Below, one piece after another: positions 1 to 8,210 of a DNA stretch of 64,000 nt. Source of the stretch: Caloranaerobacter sp050286925 (GTDB lineage Bacteria; Bacillota; Clostridia; Tissierellales; Thermohalobacteraceae); NCBI RefSeq assembly GCF_050286925.1, contig NZ_JBFWFX010000009.1, forward strand, positions 1 through 64,000, in the 5' to 3' direction. The translations under genes were made by a program, and so were the position numbers. Numbering within the stretch: the stretch's first letter is position 1; each line of letters starts with the position of its first letter. Below the pieces are notes generated by a model. That model saw nothing but the letters and a program-made list of their open reading frames with translations, was not told where the DNA came from and ran no database searches.

Positions 1-1
1 A

Positions 2-145
2 ATACCACCCGAATCATTATCAATATTTGAAACTATAGTTTCTAATGATCCTAGAATTAAACAAGATTATAGCCTTATGGAGTTGTTGAAACTAATCAGA
101 AAAGCAAAACAAGAGAATAAATATATGATTCATTTTGGTGTCTAG
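2..145 (+). CDS. C-terminal fragment of an unrecognised protein, cut by the window edge
   Basis: An open frame enters from the left edge and stops at TAG 143-145, giving 47 residues that end in KYMIHFGV. The composition (mixed charged and hydrophobic, LMELLKLIRKAKQEN) looks protein-like, but I recognise no family. A second short frame starts at GTG 145 and ends at 249 (MSVIRQKLSLLYLLP). Both may be remnants, because the next 700 bases are full of broken genes. Confidence is low that this is an intact gene end. Confidence 0.3.
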   Translation: MPPESLSIFETIVSNDPRIKQDYSLMELLKLIRKAKQENKYMIHFGV

Positions 146-367
146 TGCTAATTGGATTTATGTCAGTAATTAGACAAAAACTAAGCTTATTATATTTATT
201 ACCTATTGCTGATCAGAAACAAAAAAATATTATAAATATGATATATTAATATGATAAAATGGTAAATAGATATTATAAAGTTCCGAATGATGTATATGAA
301 AAAATTATAAAACACTTTTGATATAACCCCTTGTAAATTATAGAGAGTAGGCCTTACAAGCCTACTC
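146..367. other. Gene-poor stretch with small unassigned reading frames
   Basis: No intact gene is visible. A 34-codon frame (145-249) and a short frame ending KVPNDVYEKIIKHF before the TGA near 321 are the only protein-like pieces. The second vaguely recalls the end of a KTSC-type domain, but it is too short to call. The stretch reads as decayed accessory DNA. Confidence 0.3.
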
Positions 368-368
368 T
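344..368. terminator. Perfect 9-bp hairpin, terminator-like
   Basis: AGAGTAGGC at 344-352 pairs with GCCTACTCT at 360-368 around a 7-base loop. The downstream arm touches the stop codon of the SPFH remnant on the minus strand. No long U-run follows on either strand, so it is a hairpin with only partial terminator character. Confidence 0.4.
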
Positions 369-547
369 TATATCCTATCATCTAATATGCTTCTCATCTT
401 TGTCCTTAATGTTAATATTTCATCAAGTTCTAGTTCCCCTATAACATTTCTTAAAGTAATTGCTGTAAAGTTCTCTATAGCTACTATTGGATTATCTACA
501 CCGTAGGTATATAGCTTTGGGGCAGTAATTGGAAAATAGAAACATTT
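368..547 (-). pseudogene. Remnant of an SPFH/band-7 (stomatin/HflK-like) protein
   Basis: The minus-strand frame from the stop at 368-370 up to an upstream stop at 548-550 reads FPITAPKLYTYGVDNP and then TLRNVIGELELDEIL. The TLRNVIGELELDE block is the hallmark of the SPFH/band-7 domain (QmcA/HflK/stomatin). In intact relatives this motif sits mid-domain, with an N-terminal membrane anchor before it and a long coiled-coil tail after it. Both are missing here: there is no start codon with an RBS, and the stop follows about 20 residues after the motif. I read it as a deletion remnant of a membrane-scaffold or protease-regulator gene. The motif match is strong. The pseudogene call rests on the missing ends. 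Confidence 0.65.
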
Positions 548-629
548 TTAATCCACCTCTTCTTTTTGAAAAAAAGAATAAAAAATATCGTGGATAAGAA
601 AATACGAATTATGCCGAAAAATATTTACA

Positions 630-878
630 ATGAAAATGTTTACAAAATTGGAATTAGAGAGTATAATAATTACTATAAACAAGACTGTAAATAAAGCCAT
701 TTATGCAACATCATATAATACACCTAAATATGATAAGTTTATTAGTGATTGTACAAACTTTGCTTCTCAAATATTAGAAGCAGGTGGAATTAGTCAGGAG
801 GATTATTCCCCTGATGAAACTAATGGATAGGAAACTTTAGAAGATAAAACATATACTTATAAAAGAGTTAGGAGATAA
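630..878 (+). pseudogene. Truncated amidase_6-type domain protein with in-frame TAG
   Basis: The frame from ATG 630 contains YNTPKYDKF followed by DCTNFASQILEAGGI, the conserved core of the putative amidase domain PF12671 (DCTNFxSQ, with the Asp-Cys of the papain-like site). It stops at TAG 828-830 after ETNG. The same frame continues for 15 codons to TAA 876-878, so the TAG may be a mutated Trp codon. Intact family members are longer and carry a later catalytic His, which is absent here. There is no convincing RBS before ATG 630. Most likely a dead fragment of an exported or sporulation-associated amidase. Confidence 0.6.
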
Positions 879-883
879 AGCAG

Positions 884-1423
884 ATGAAAAATAGAATGGT
901 AATTACTTGGTTTATTAAGTATATTATACCATTTCTAATAATTTGTGTATTTTTAATATAAACATCATTTATGATTTACGAATATATAAACTATGATGGT
1001 TATAATAGCTTTGATAATATGGATTTTGTAAATGGTGGTCCTATAAAATATACGGGTGATTCAACAGTATGGTATCAACCCATAATGGAAATACCGTATA
1101 GCATCTATAGATTTATCACTCTAATTGCAACAGCTTTATGTATTATTGATTTAGTGTATAAAAATAAAAAAGTATCAATACTTACATTAAGTGTTTGGAG
1201 TGTACTATTAGTATTGAATATGTCTTGGATGCCATTTCTTTTAGAAAACATGTATTTGTTATCTTTACCGTTGTATTATGAAGCTTTTATAACGATGCAA
1301 TTTATACCTATAGAAAATTTTATATTAAGAGTATTTTTTGGTATTTATATTTTAGCGTTTGTAACATATACAGTTTCTTATATAAAAAGTTGTTTAGGAG
1401 CTATAAAAGAGTTACGGGAATAA
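884..1423 (+). pseudogene. Four-TM membrane protein interrupted by an in-frame TAA
   Basis: ATG 884 has a good ribosome site (AGGAG nine bases upstream) and opens a frame starting MKNRMVITWFIKYIIPFLI, a clear first membrane helix. TAA 959-961 interrupts it after 25 codons, and the same frame then runs open to 1423. The next ATG (971) has no RBS. The rest holds about three further hydrophobic helices and a soluble loop after the first helix. I do not recognise the family. Either a point nonsense mutation has killed the gene or a short N-terminal peptide is all that is made. A strong terminator follows at 1462. Confidence 0.55.
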
Positions 1424-1461
1424 AGGAGTCAGATTTCACAAATTTTCATAATATTAAAAAA

Positions 1462-1494
1462 ACGCTTCATATGGGAATATATGAAGTGTTTTTT
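1462..1494 (+). terminator. Rho-independent terminator after the broken membrane-protein gene
   Basis: An 11-bp stem (1462-1472 with 1479-1489, one G-U pair) with a 6-base loop is followed by six Ts. It is on the plus strand, 40 bases after the stop at 1423. Confidence 0.8.
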
Positions 1495-1528
1495 ACTTAA
1501 AAAATAAATTTCAAATGCAGTTAAAAAC

Positions 1529-1559
1529 AAAAAGTAGTGGAATAAAACCACTACTTTTT
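1529..1559. terminator. Bidirectional-looking hairpin
   Basis: AAAAAGTAGTGG (1529-1540) pairs perfectly with CCACTACTTTTT (1548-1559) around 7 bases. A-runs and T-runs lie inside the stem ends, so it could stop transcripts from either side. It lies between convergent transcription units. Confidence 0.6.
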
Positions 1560-1618
1560 ATAACACATAGAAAATTATATTTCTAATTTTATAAAATATA
1601 ATTTTTGTAATGTGTTTC

Positions 1619-1660
1619 AAAAAAGTCTACCTTAAAAATATTTTAATAGAAGACTTTTTT
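1619..1660 (-). terminator. Terminator of the pfkA-pyk transcript
   Basis: On the minus strand AAAAAAGTCT (complement of 1651-1660) pairs with AGACTTTTTT (complement of 1619-1628) around a loop of about 22 bases that has its own small palindrome. The U-run is part of the 3' arm. It starts at the pyk stop codon. Confidence 0.7.
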
Positions 1661-3416
1661 ATAATACCTGTGTCTTTCCTTTATACACTAAACCTCTTAT
1701 ACAATCTACTGTTACAGTTTCTCCGTCTTTTAGTTCTTTAGTTGCATTTTCTGCTCCTACTATTACAGGTTTTCCTATATTAATACCAACAATAGCAGCA
1801 TGTGAAGTTAACCCACCTTTTTCTGTTATAACGGCAGCTGCTCTTTCCATATATTTAACCATTTCTTTATCAGTATTCACTGTAACTAATATATCTCCAT
1901 CATTAAATTTCTTTTCAGCTTCTTCTGCATTTTGTGCTATACATACTTTACCAATTGCTGTCTTATTACCTATACCAGTACCCTTTAATACTACATCTCC
2001 TACTATGTGTACTTTTATTAAGTTTGTACTACCAGCTACTCCTACAGGAACTCCAGCTGTAATAACTACTAAATCACCACTATTTATTAATCCTTTTTCA
2101 AGTGCTTTTTTTACAGATACTTCTATTACTTCATCAGTTGAACCTGAATGCTCTGCATATATTGGATATACTCCCCAAACTATAGCTAATCTTCTCATAA
2201 CCTGCTTATTTGGTGTAGCTGCAATAATCGGAGCACTTGGTCTGAATTTTGATACAGCTTTTGCTGTATATCCTGATGAAGTTGCTGTTATAATTGCTGT
2301 AGCTCCTAAATCTTCAGCTGTTGCACAAGTCGCATGACTTATTGCATTTGTAATTGTAATATCTTTACCTACTGTTTTTGATCTTAAAATCGCTTTGTAA
2401 TCAAGTGATGCCTCTGTTCTCTTTGCTATATTAGCCATTGTTTTAACTGCTTCTACAGGATATTTACCTGCTGCAGTTTCACCTGATAGCATTATTGCAT
2501 CAGTTCCATCCATAATAGCATTTGCTACGTCAGTAGTCTCTGCTCTTGTTGGTCTTGGGTTTCTTATCATTGAATCTAGCATTTGAGTTGCTGTAATTAC
2601 AGGTTTACCTGCTTCATTACATTTTCTAATAATCATTTTTTGTACTAATGGCACTTCTTCTGTTGGTATTTCAACTCCAAGGTCTCCTCTTGCTACCATT
2701 ATACCATCAGATACCTCTAGTATTTCATCTATATTGTCCACACCTTCTTGGTTCTCTATTTTTGAAATAATTTGTATATGTTCTGCATTATTCTCTTCTA
2801 AAATCTTTCTTATCTCTATAACGTCTGCAGCTTTTCTAATAAATGAAGCAGCTATAAAATCAATTCCATTCTTGATACCAAACTCTATATCTGCTCTATC
2901 TTTTTCAGTTATAGCAGGAAGATTTACTTTTACTCCTGGTACGTTAACTCCTTTTTTATTCTTAATTGTTCCAGCGTTTTTTACAATACATTTTATATCA
3001 GTACCATCTATGATATCTATAACTTCTAAACCAATTAGTCCATCATCTATAAGTATAATATCTCCTTTTTTCACATCATTAGGTAATCCCTTATAAGTGA
3101 TGCTGCAAATCTTATCATTTCCTAAAACATCTCTTGTTGTAAGAATAAATTCTTGACCTTCTTTTAATTCTTCTGCTCCTCTTTCAAAGTTACCTGTTCT
3201 AATCTCTGGCCCTTTAGTATCCAACATAATAGCTACAGGCATATCTAACTCTTCTCTTAATTTTTTAACTAAATCTATTCTTCTTTTATGCTCTTCATGA
3301 TCACCATGTGAAAAGTTTAATCTAACAACATTAAGACCATTTAGAATAAGCTGTCTTAAAACCTCTTCATTCTCTGATGAAGGCCCTATTGTACAAACTA
3401 TTTTTGTGCGTTTCAT
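1659..3416 (-). CDS. pyk: Pyruvate kinase with C-terminal PEP-utiliser domain
   Basis: Catalyses PEP + ADP to pyruvate + ATP, the last step of glycolysis, in the cytosol. Visible features in order: N-terminal KIVCTIGPSS, the metal/PEP site MVARGDLGVEIP near residue 240, TATQMLDSM, LSGETAAGKYP near 312, and an extra C-terminal domain of about 80 residues with EKGGLTSHAAIVG. That tail is the PEP-utiliser mobile-domain fold seen in Bacillus/Geobacillus pyruvate kinases. At 585 residues it matches that long form. AGGAGG lies 8 bases before ATG 3416, so I prefer this start over the ATG two codons upstream, which is only 2 bases from the SD. It is 18 bases downstream of pfkA and surely cotranscribed. 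Confidence 0.97.
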   Translation of the reverse strand: MKRTKIVCTIGPSSENEEVLRQLILNGLNVVRLNFSHGDHEEHKRRIDLVKKLREELDMPVAIMLDTKGPEIRTGNFERGAEELKEGQEFILTTRDVLGNDKICSITYKGLPNDVKKGDIILIDDGLIGLEVIDIIDGTDIKCIVKNAGTIKNKKGVNVPGVKVNLPAITEKDRADIEFGIKNGIDFIAASFIRKAADVIEIRKILEENNAEHIQIISKIENQEGVDNIDEILEVSDGIMVARGDLGVEIPTEEVPLVQKMIIRKCNEAGKPVITATQMLDSMIRNPRPTRAETTDVANAIMDGTDAIMLSGETAAGKYPVEAVKTMANIAKRTEASLDYKAILRSKTVGKDITITNAISHATCATAEDLGATAIITATSSGYTAKAVSKFRPSAPIIAATPNKQVMRRLAIVWGVYPIYAEHSGSTDEVIEVSVKKALEKGLINSGDLVVITAGVPVGVAGSTNLIKVHIVGDVVLKGTGIGNKTAIGKVCIAQNAEEAEKKFNDGDILVTVNTDKEMVKYMERAAAVITEKGGLTSHAAIVGINIGKPVIVGAENATKELKDGETVTVDCIRGLVYKGKTQVL

Positions 3417-3434
3417 TTGCATAACCTCCTGTTA

Positions 3435-4394
3435 TTATATTGAAAGTATCTTAGTCAAATTATACATACCTTTATCAAAGTTTTTCTCTAATGAAAGTGC
3501 TTCATCAATATCCATATCAAATAACTCATTTCCTTTAACACCTATTACTCTACCCGATTTACCTTCTAATAATAATTCTACAGCTTTAGCTCCCATTTTA
3601 CTTGCTAAAATCCTATCGAAAGCTGTTGGACTTCCTCCTCTTTGAATATGGCCTAATACAGTAACTCTAGTCTCTATACCTGTTTTTTCCTGAATTTCTT
3701 GACCTAATTCATAAGCTCTACCTACACCTTCTGCTAATAAAATTATACTGTGTAATTTACCTCTATTTCTTCCCTGAATTAATCTTTTACATACATCATC
3801 TATATCGAATCCTTCTTCTGGAACAATAACACTTTCTGCTCCTCCAGCAAGACCTGCATATAAAGCTATGTCTCCACAATGTCTACCCATAACCTCTACT
3901 ATTACTGCTCTACCATGAGAAGTTGATGTATCTCTTATTTTACTAATCGCATCTAAAACTGTATTAACAGCTGTATCGAAACCTATTGTATAGTCAGTAT
4001 AACCTAAATCATTATCTATAGTACCTGGAATACCAATTGTAGGAATACCTAACTCACTTAATTTTTTTGCTCCCTGGAACGAACCGTCCCCACCTATAAC
4101 TACTAAACCTTCAATTCCGAAAACTTTTAAAACTGTAAGAGCTTTCTTTCTACCTTCTTCAGTTTTAAATTCTTCACATCTTGCTGTTCTTAATATAGTT
4201 CCACCTCTATGTATAATGTCTGCTACAGATGATAAATTCATCTCCTCAATATTACCATTAATAAGCCCATTATATCCTTGTTTTACTCCCATTACCTTAA
4301 GTCCATTATATATTGCTGTTCTTACAACTGCTCTAACCGCAGCATTCATACCAGGAGCGTCTCCACCGCTTGTCAAAACTCCTATAGTTTTCAT
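3435..4394 (-). CDS. pfkA: ATP-dependent 6-phosphofructokinase
   Basis: Phosphorylates fructose-6-phosphate to fructose-1,6-bisphosphate, the committed glycolytic step. The 319-residue length is standard for the short homotetrameric bacterial enzyme. It begins TIGVLTSGGDAPGMNAAVR. GGDGS is at residues 101-105 and PGTIDND at 123-129, with catalytic Asp127. Gly in GGDGS and Gly in PGT, rather than Asp and Lys, mark it as ATP- and not pyrophosphate-dependent. GHIQRGGSPTAFDR near the C-terminal third is the family signature. AGGAGG is 8 bases before the ATG. The order pfkA-pyk is the classical Firmicute glycolytic operon, here directly downstream of dnaE. Confidence 0.97.
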   Translation of the reverse strand: MKTIGVLTSGGDAPGMNAAVRAVVRTAIYNGLKVMGVKQGYNGLINGNIEEMNLSSVADIIHRGGTILRTARCEEFKTEEGRKKALTVLKVFGIEGLVVIGGDGSFQGAKKLSELGIPTIGIPGTIDNDLGYTDYTIGFDTAVNTVLDAISKIRDTSTSHGRAVIVEVMGRHCGDIALYAGLAGGAESVIVPEEGFDIDDVCKRLIQGRNRGKLHSIILLAEGVGRAYELGQEIQEKTGIETRVTVLGHIQRGGSPTAFDRILASKMGAKAVELLLEGKSGRVIGVKGNELFDMDIDEALSLEKNFDKGMYNLTKILSI

Positions 4395-4685
4395 TTCTAT
4401 TACCTCCTCACTTTTCTACCATCATGGTCATAAAATGTCCCATATATCATAAAAAATATTTTTTGTATAATATTACAATTTTCTATTCTACCCTAACTAA
4501 TTATATATTTCAATATGTTTTCTAAAAATTAATGCGCTAAATAGAACTAATACACATATTATAACATATAAAATACAGTTTTACACTAAAAACAAATTGA
4601 CAAATAATAATCTACTTAAAGATACTTCATCTAAAAATATCATAAACACTTCTCTGATTAAATAATATGTGCAATAGCATCTACT

Positions 4686-7600
4686 CTAGCAAACTTTAAC
4701 ACAATCCTGTCCTAATAGTTTTTTCAAATTATTTATTAATTTATCATTTGTTGCATCTACCCAATAATCCCTCTCTGCCATTATTGTTCTATTCTTATTC
4801 TCTAAATATACATATACAGGGACATTACCTGTATAGTTTGAAAGTATGCTTTTAATCTCATTTAGCACACTCAATGATTTATTCTTAGGTATCTTTAAAT
4901 ATAGTTTCTCTCTATTCGTTTTAGTGAGAGGGCTAAAACTATCACAAATAATTTTAGGCTCTTCTTCTTCATGTATGCTTAATCTACCTTTTACTATTAC
5001 TAAACTATCCTCATTTATATAATTTGAATATCTCTCATACGTAGCAGGAAAGATTATTAATTCTATAGAACCATATAAATCCTCAAGAGTTGCAAAAGCC
5101 ATAATGTTGTTGTTTTTAGTAATTTTATTTTTCTTACTCGTAATAACTCCTCCAATGACAACTTCCTTACCATCCAAGAATTCAAGATTCTCATTTTCGT
5201 TTTCAGTTTCCTCTAATGACTCATATATTTCACTTGTAGTTATATTTGAAATCCTTTTTAATTCTTTTTCGTAAGACGCTAATGGATGCCCACTTAAATA
5301 TATACCCAGCATCTCTTTTTCCATAGATAAAAGAATTTTATCAGGAAATTCTTCTATATCTGGTAAATCATCTGTATAAACCTCTTTATTAGAATCAGAA
5401 ATAGATTCAAACAATGAAAATTGTCCTTCTATATTTCTTTTTTTATCTTGATGTATGCTTTCCATAACTCTCTCATATACTGCTAAAAGCTGTGCTCTCT
5501 TTACTCCTAACGAATCGAATGCTCCACATTTTATCAGACTCTCTACTGCCCTTTTATTTACAGAATTTAAGTCTACTCTCTTACAAAAATCTGTAAAACT
5601 TTTAAATTTTCCACCTGTTTCTCTCGCTTTAATAATAGCTTCAATAGCAGGTATTCCTACATTTTTTACAGCTGCTAATCCAAATCTTATTTTCCCTTCA
5701 TTGACCGTAAAATTACTATAACTTTCGTTTACATCTGGTGGTAAAATTTCAATACCAAGCCTTTTACATTCTTGTATATACAATGAAACTGAATTTGTAT
5801 TTCCCATAACACTCGATATCAATGCAGCCATAAACTCAACTGGATAATAACATTTAAGCCATGCCGTTTGATATGCTAAGACAGCATAGGCAGCAGAATG
5901 CGATTTATTAAATGCATATTTTGCAAAGTCTATCATTTCATCATATATCTTATTCGCTGTTTCTTCGTCTACACCGTTTCTTATTGCACCAGGAATCTCA
6001 ACCTCTCCATTTTCATTTAACTTACCATATATAAAATGTTTTCTTTCTCTTTCCATTACGTCCATTTTCTTTTTACCCATAGCTCTTCTAACTAAGTCTG
6101 AACGCCCCATGCTAAAGCCACCAATATCTCTAACTATCTGCATTACTTGCTCTTGGTAAACCATACAGCCATAAGTTACTCCTAGTATTGGCTCAAGTTT
6201 TGGATGAGCATATTTTATCTTACTAGGATTATTCTTATTTTCGATATATTTTGGTATCTGCTTCATTGGTCCTGGTCTAAATAGTGAATTTGCCGCTATT
6301 ATATTTTCAAATGATGTAGGCTTTAATTCTTTAAGAAATTGTCTCATTCCAGAACTTTCAAATTGGAATACTCCTAGAGTTTCACCTTTACTAAACATTT
6401 CATATACTTTTTTATCATCATAATTAGAATTAGAAAAATCTACTTCAATCCCATAGTTTTGCTTAATTAACTCAATAGCATTTCTAATTACCGTAAGCGT
6501 TCTAAGCCCTAAGAAATCCATTTTTAATAATCCTAGTTCTTCAAGCTCAGTCATAGTGAATTGAGTAGTTATTGAATCATTATTCCTTGATAAAGGAACA
6601 TATTCTGTTATAGGTTCTTTTGAAATAACTACCCCTGCAGCATGTATTGAAGTATGTCTTGGCATTCCTTCAACAGCTCTTGCCAAATCGATTAACTCTC
6701 TTACTTTTTCATCTTCTTGATATAATTTAAATAGCTTATTATTAGTCTCTAATGCCTTATCTATAGTTATTCCTAATTCCATAGGTATTTGTTTTGCTAT
6801 ATAATCCACATCTCCATATGGCATATCTAAAGCTCTACCAACATCCCTGATAGCACCTCTTGCTGCCATAGTACCAAAAGTTACTATTTGTGCTACTCTA
6901 TCTTTTCCATATTTATTTATAACATAATTGATAACTTCTTCTCTTCTCTCATAGCAGAAATCTATATCTATATCGGGCATAGTAACCCTTTCAGGATTTA
7001 AAAATCTCTCAAAAATTAAACCATATTTAAGAGGATCTATGTCAATAATTCCTAAAGTGTAAGAAACCAAGCTTCCTGCTGCCGAGCCTCTTCCAGGGCC
7101 TACCATTATTCCATTATCCTTTGCAAACTTAATAAAGTCCCACACTATCAAGAAATAGTCAACATAACCCATACTTTCTATAATATTAATTTCATAATCA
7201 AGCCTTTCTTTTATCTCATCTGTAATTACCTTATATCTCTTCTTAAGTCCTTCGTAACATAGTTTTCTCAAGTATTGTGAATTGGTATATCCTTCAGGTA
7301 CATCATATTTAGGTAAATGTAAAGTATTAAAATCAAACTCTACATTACATCTCTGAGCTATTTTTACTGTGTTTTCAATTGCTTCAGGTATGTTTGGAAA
7401 TAGACTACACATCTCTTCAGGTGATTTTAAGTAAAATTCAGAAGTTGGAAATCTCATTCTATCCTTATCGTTAATTGTCTTGCCCGTTTGGATACACAAA
7501 AGAATATCATGCACTTTAGCATCATTTTGATTAATATAATGAACGTCATTAGTAGCAACAAGTGGTATATTAGTTTCTCTACTCAATCTGATTAGCTCAT

Positions 7601-8171
7601 TATTTACATATTTCTGATCTTTCATTCCGTGGTCTTGAAGTTCTAAATAAAAATTATCTTTACCAAATATTTCTCTATATTTAAGTGCTACTTCTTTAGC
7701 CTTTTTGTAATTATTGTTAAGTATATGATACTGAACTTCCCCACCAAGACAAGCACTTAAAGCTATTATGCCTTTACTATATCTACTCAATACAGTTGAG
7801 TCTACTCTAGGCTTATAATAGTATCCATTTACATAACCTTCTGAAACTATCTTAATTAAATTAGAATATCCCTCATTATTTTCAGCAAGTAAAACTAAAT
7901 GGTATTGAAACTTATCTCTATTAGGGTCCTTTTCTGTATATTTACCTCTTGAGATATATACCTCACAACCAATAATTGGCTTTATTCCTTTTTTTAATGC
8001 AGTTCTATAAAACTCTACAACACCAAACATGGAGCCGTGATCAGTAATAGCTATGCTATCCATTCCTAACTCCTTAACCCTATCTATAAGCTTACTGATC
8101 CTAGCAGCTCCATCTAATAAGCTATATTCAGTATGGACATGCAAATGCACAAATTTTTTTATGTTTTCCAT
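4686..8171 (-). CDS. dnaE: DNA polymerase III alpha subunit (DnaE type)
   Basis: Replicative polymerase subunit. The N-terminal PHP domain begins HLHVHTEYSLLDG and keeps its metal-binding His residues (AITDHGSMFG). The palm carries the catalytic aspartates in MPDIDIDF near residue 400, and GPGRGSAAGSLVSY is a family signature. A helix-hairpin-helix region and an OB-fold (EVVIGGVITSKK) follow toward the C-terminus. At 1161 residues it fits DnaE rather than PolC, which would have an inserted exonuclease. Low-GC Firmicutes usually also have PolC, where DnaE extends RNA primers; PolC is not in this window. GGGGATG lies upstream of the ATG. It is 40 bases downstream of the DRTGG-CBS gene and about 290 bases upstream of pfkA. 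Confidence 0.96.
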   Translation of the reverse strand: MENIKKFVHLHVHTEYSLLDGAARISKLIDRVKELGMDSIAITDHGSMFGVVEFYRTALKKGIKPIIGCEVYISRGKYTEKDPNRDKFQYHLVLLAENNEGYSNLIKIVSEGYVNGYYYKPRVDSTVLSRYSKGIIALSACLGGEVQYHILNNNYKKAKEVALKYREIFGKDNFYLELQDHGMKDQKYVNNELIRLSRETNIPLVATNDVHYINQNDAKVHDILLCIQTGKTINDKDRMRFPTSEFYLKSPEEMCSLFPNIPEAIENTVKIAQRCNVEFDFNTLHLPKYDVPEGYTNSQYLRKLCYEGLKKRYKVITDEIKERLDYEINIIESMGYVDYFLIVWDFIKFAKDNGIMVGPGRGSAAGSLVSYTLGIIDIDPLKYGLIFERFLNPERVTMPDIDIDFCYERREEVINYVINKYGKDRVAQIVTFGTMAARGAIRDVGRALDMPYGDVDYIAKQIPMELGITIDKALETNNKLFKLYQEDEKVRELIDLARAVEGMPRHTSIHAAGVVISKEPITEYVPLSRNNDSITTQFTMTELEELGLLKMDFLGLRTLTVIRNAIELIKQNYGIEVDFSNSNYDDKKVYEMFSKGETLGVFQFESSGMRQFLKELKPTSFENIIAANSLFRPGPMKQIPKYIENKNNPSKIKYAHPKLEPILGVTYGCMVYQEQVMQIVRDIGGFSMGRSDLVRRAMGKKKMDVMERERKHFIYGKLNENGEVEIPGAIRNGVDEETANKIYDEMIDFAKYAFNKSHSAAYAVLAYQTAWLKCYYPVEFMAALISSVMGNTNSVSLYIQECKRLGIEILPPDVNESYSNFTVNEGKIRFGLAAVKNVGIPAIEAIIKARETGGKFKSFTDFCKRVDLNSVNKRAVESLIKCGAFDSLGVKRAQLLAVYERVMESIHQDKKRNIEGQFSLFESISDSNKEVYTDDLPDIEEFPDKILLSMEKEMLGIYLSGHPLASYEKELKRISNITTSEIYESLEETENENENLEFLDGKEVVIGGVITSKKNKITKNNNIMAFATLEDLYGSIELIIFPATYERYSNYINEDSLVIVKGRLSIHEEEEPKIICDSFSPLTKTNREKLYLKIPKNKSLSVLNEIKSILSNYTGNVPVYVYLENKNRTIMAERDYWVDATNDKLINNLKKLLGQDCVKVC

Positions 8172-8210
8172 ATTAACACATCCCCATATGTGAAATATTA
8201 AACTTTAAAC

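Noticed and set aside
199..381. 60-codon minus-strand frame
   Set aside because: Begins inside the SPFH remnant in another frame and is mostly repetitive Ile/Tyr; no RBS.
884..1423. Programmed stop-codon recoding (Sec or Pyl)
   Set aside because: The stop is TAA, not TGA or TAG, and no SECIS-like structure is evident; simple nonsense is more likely.
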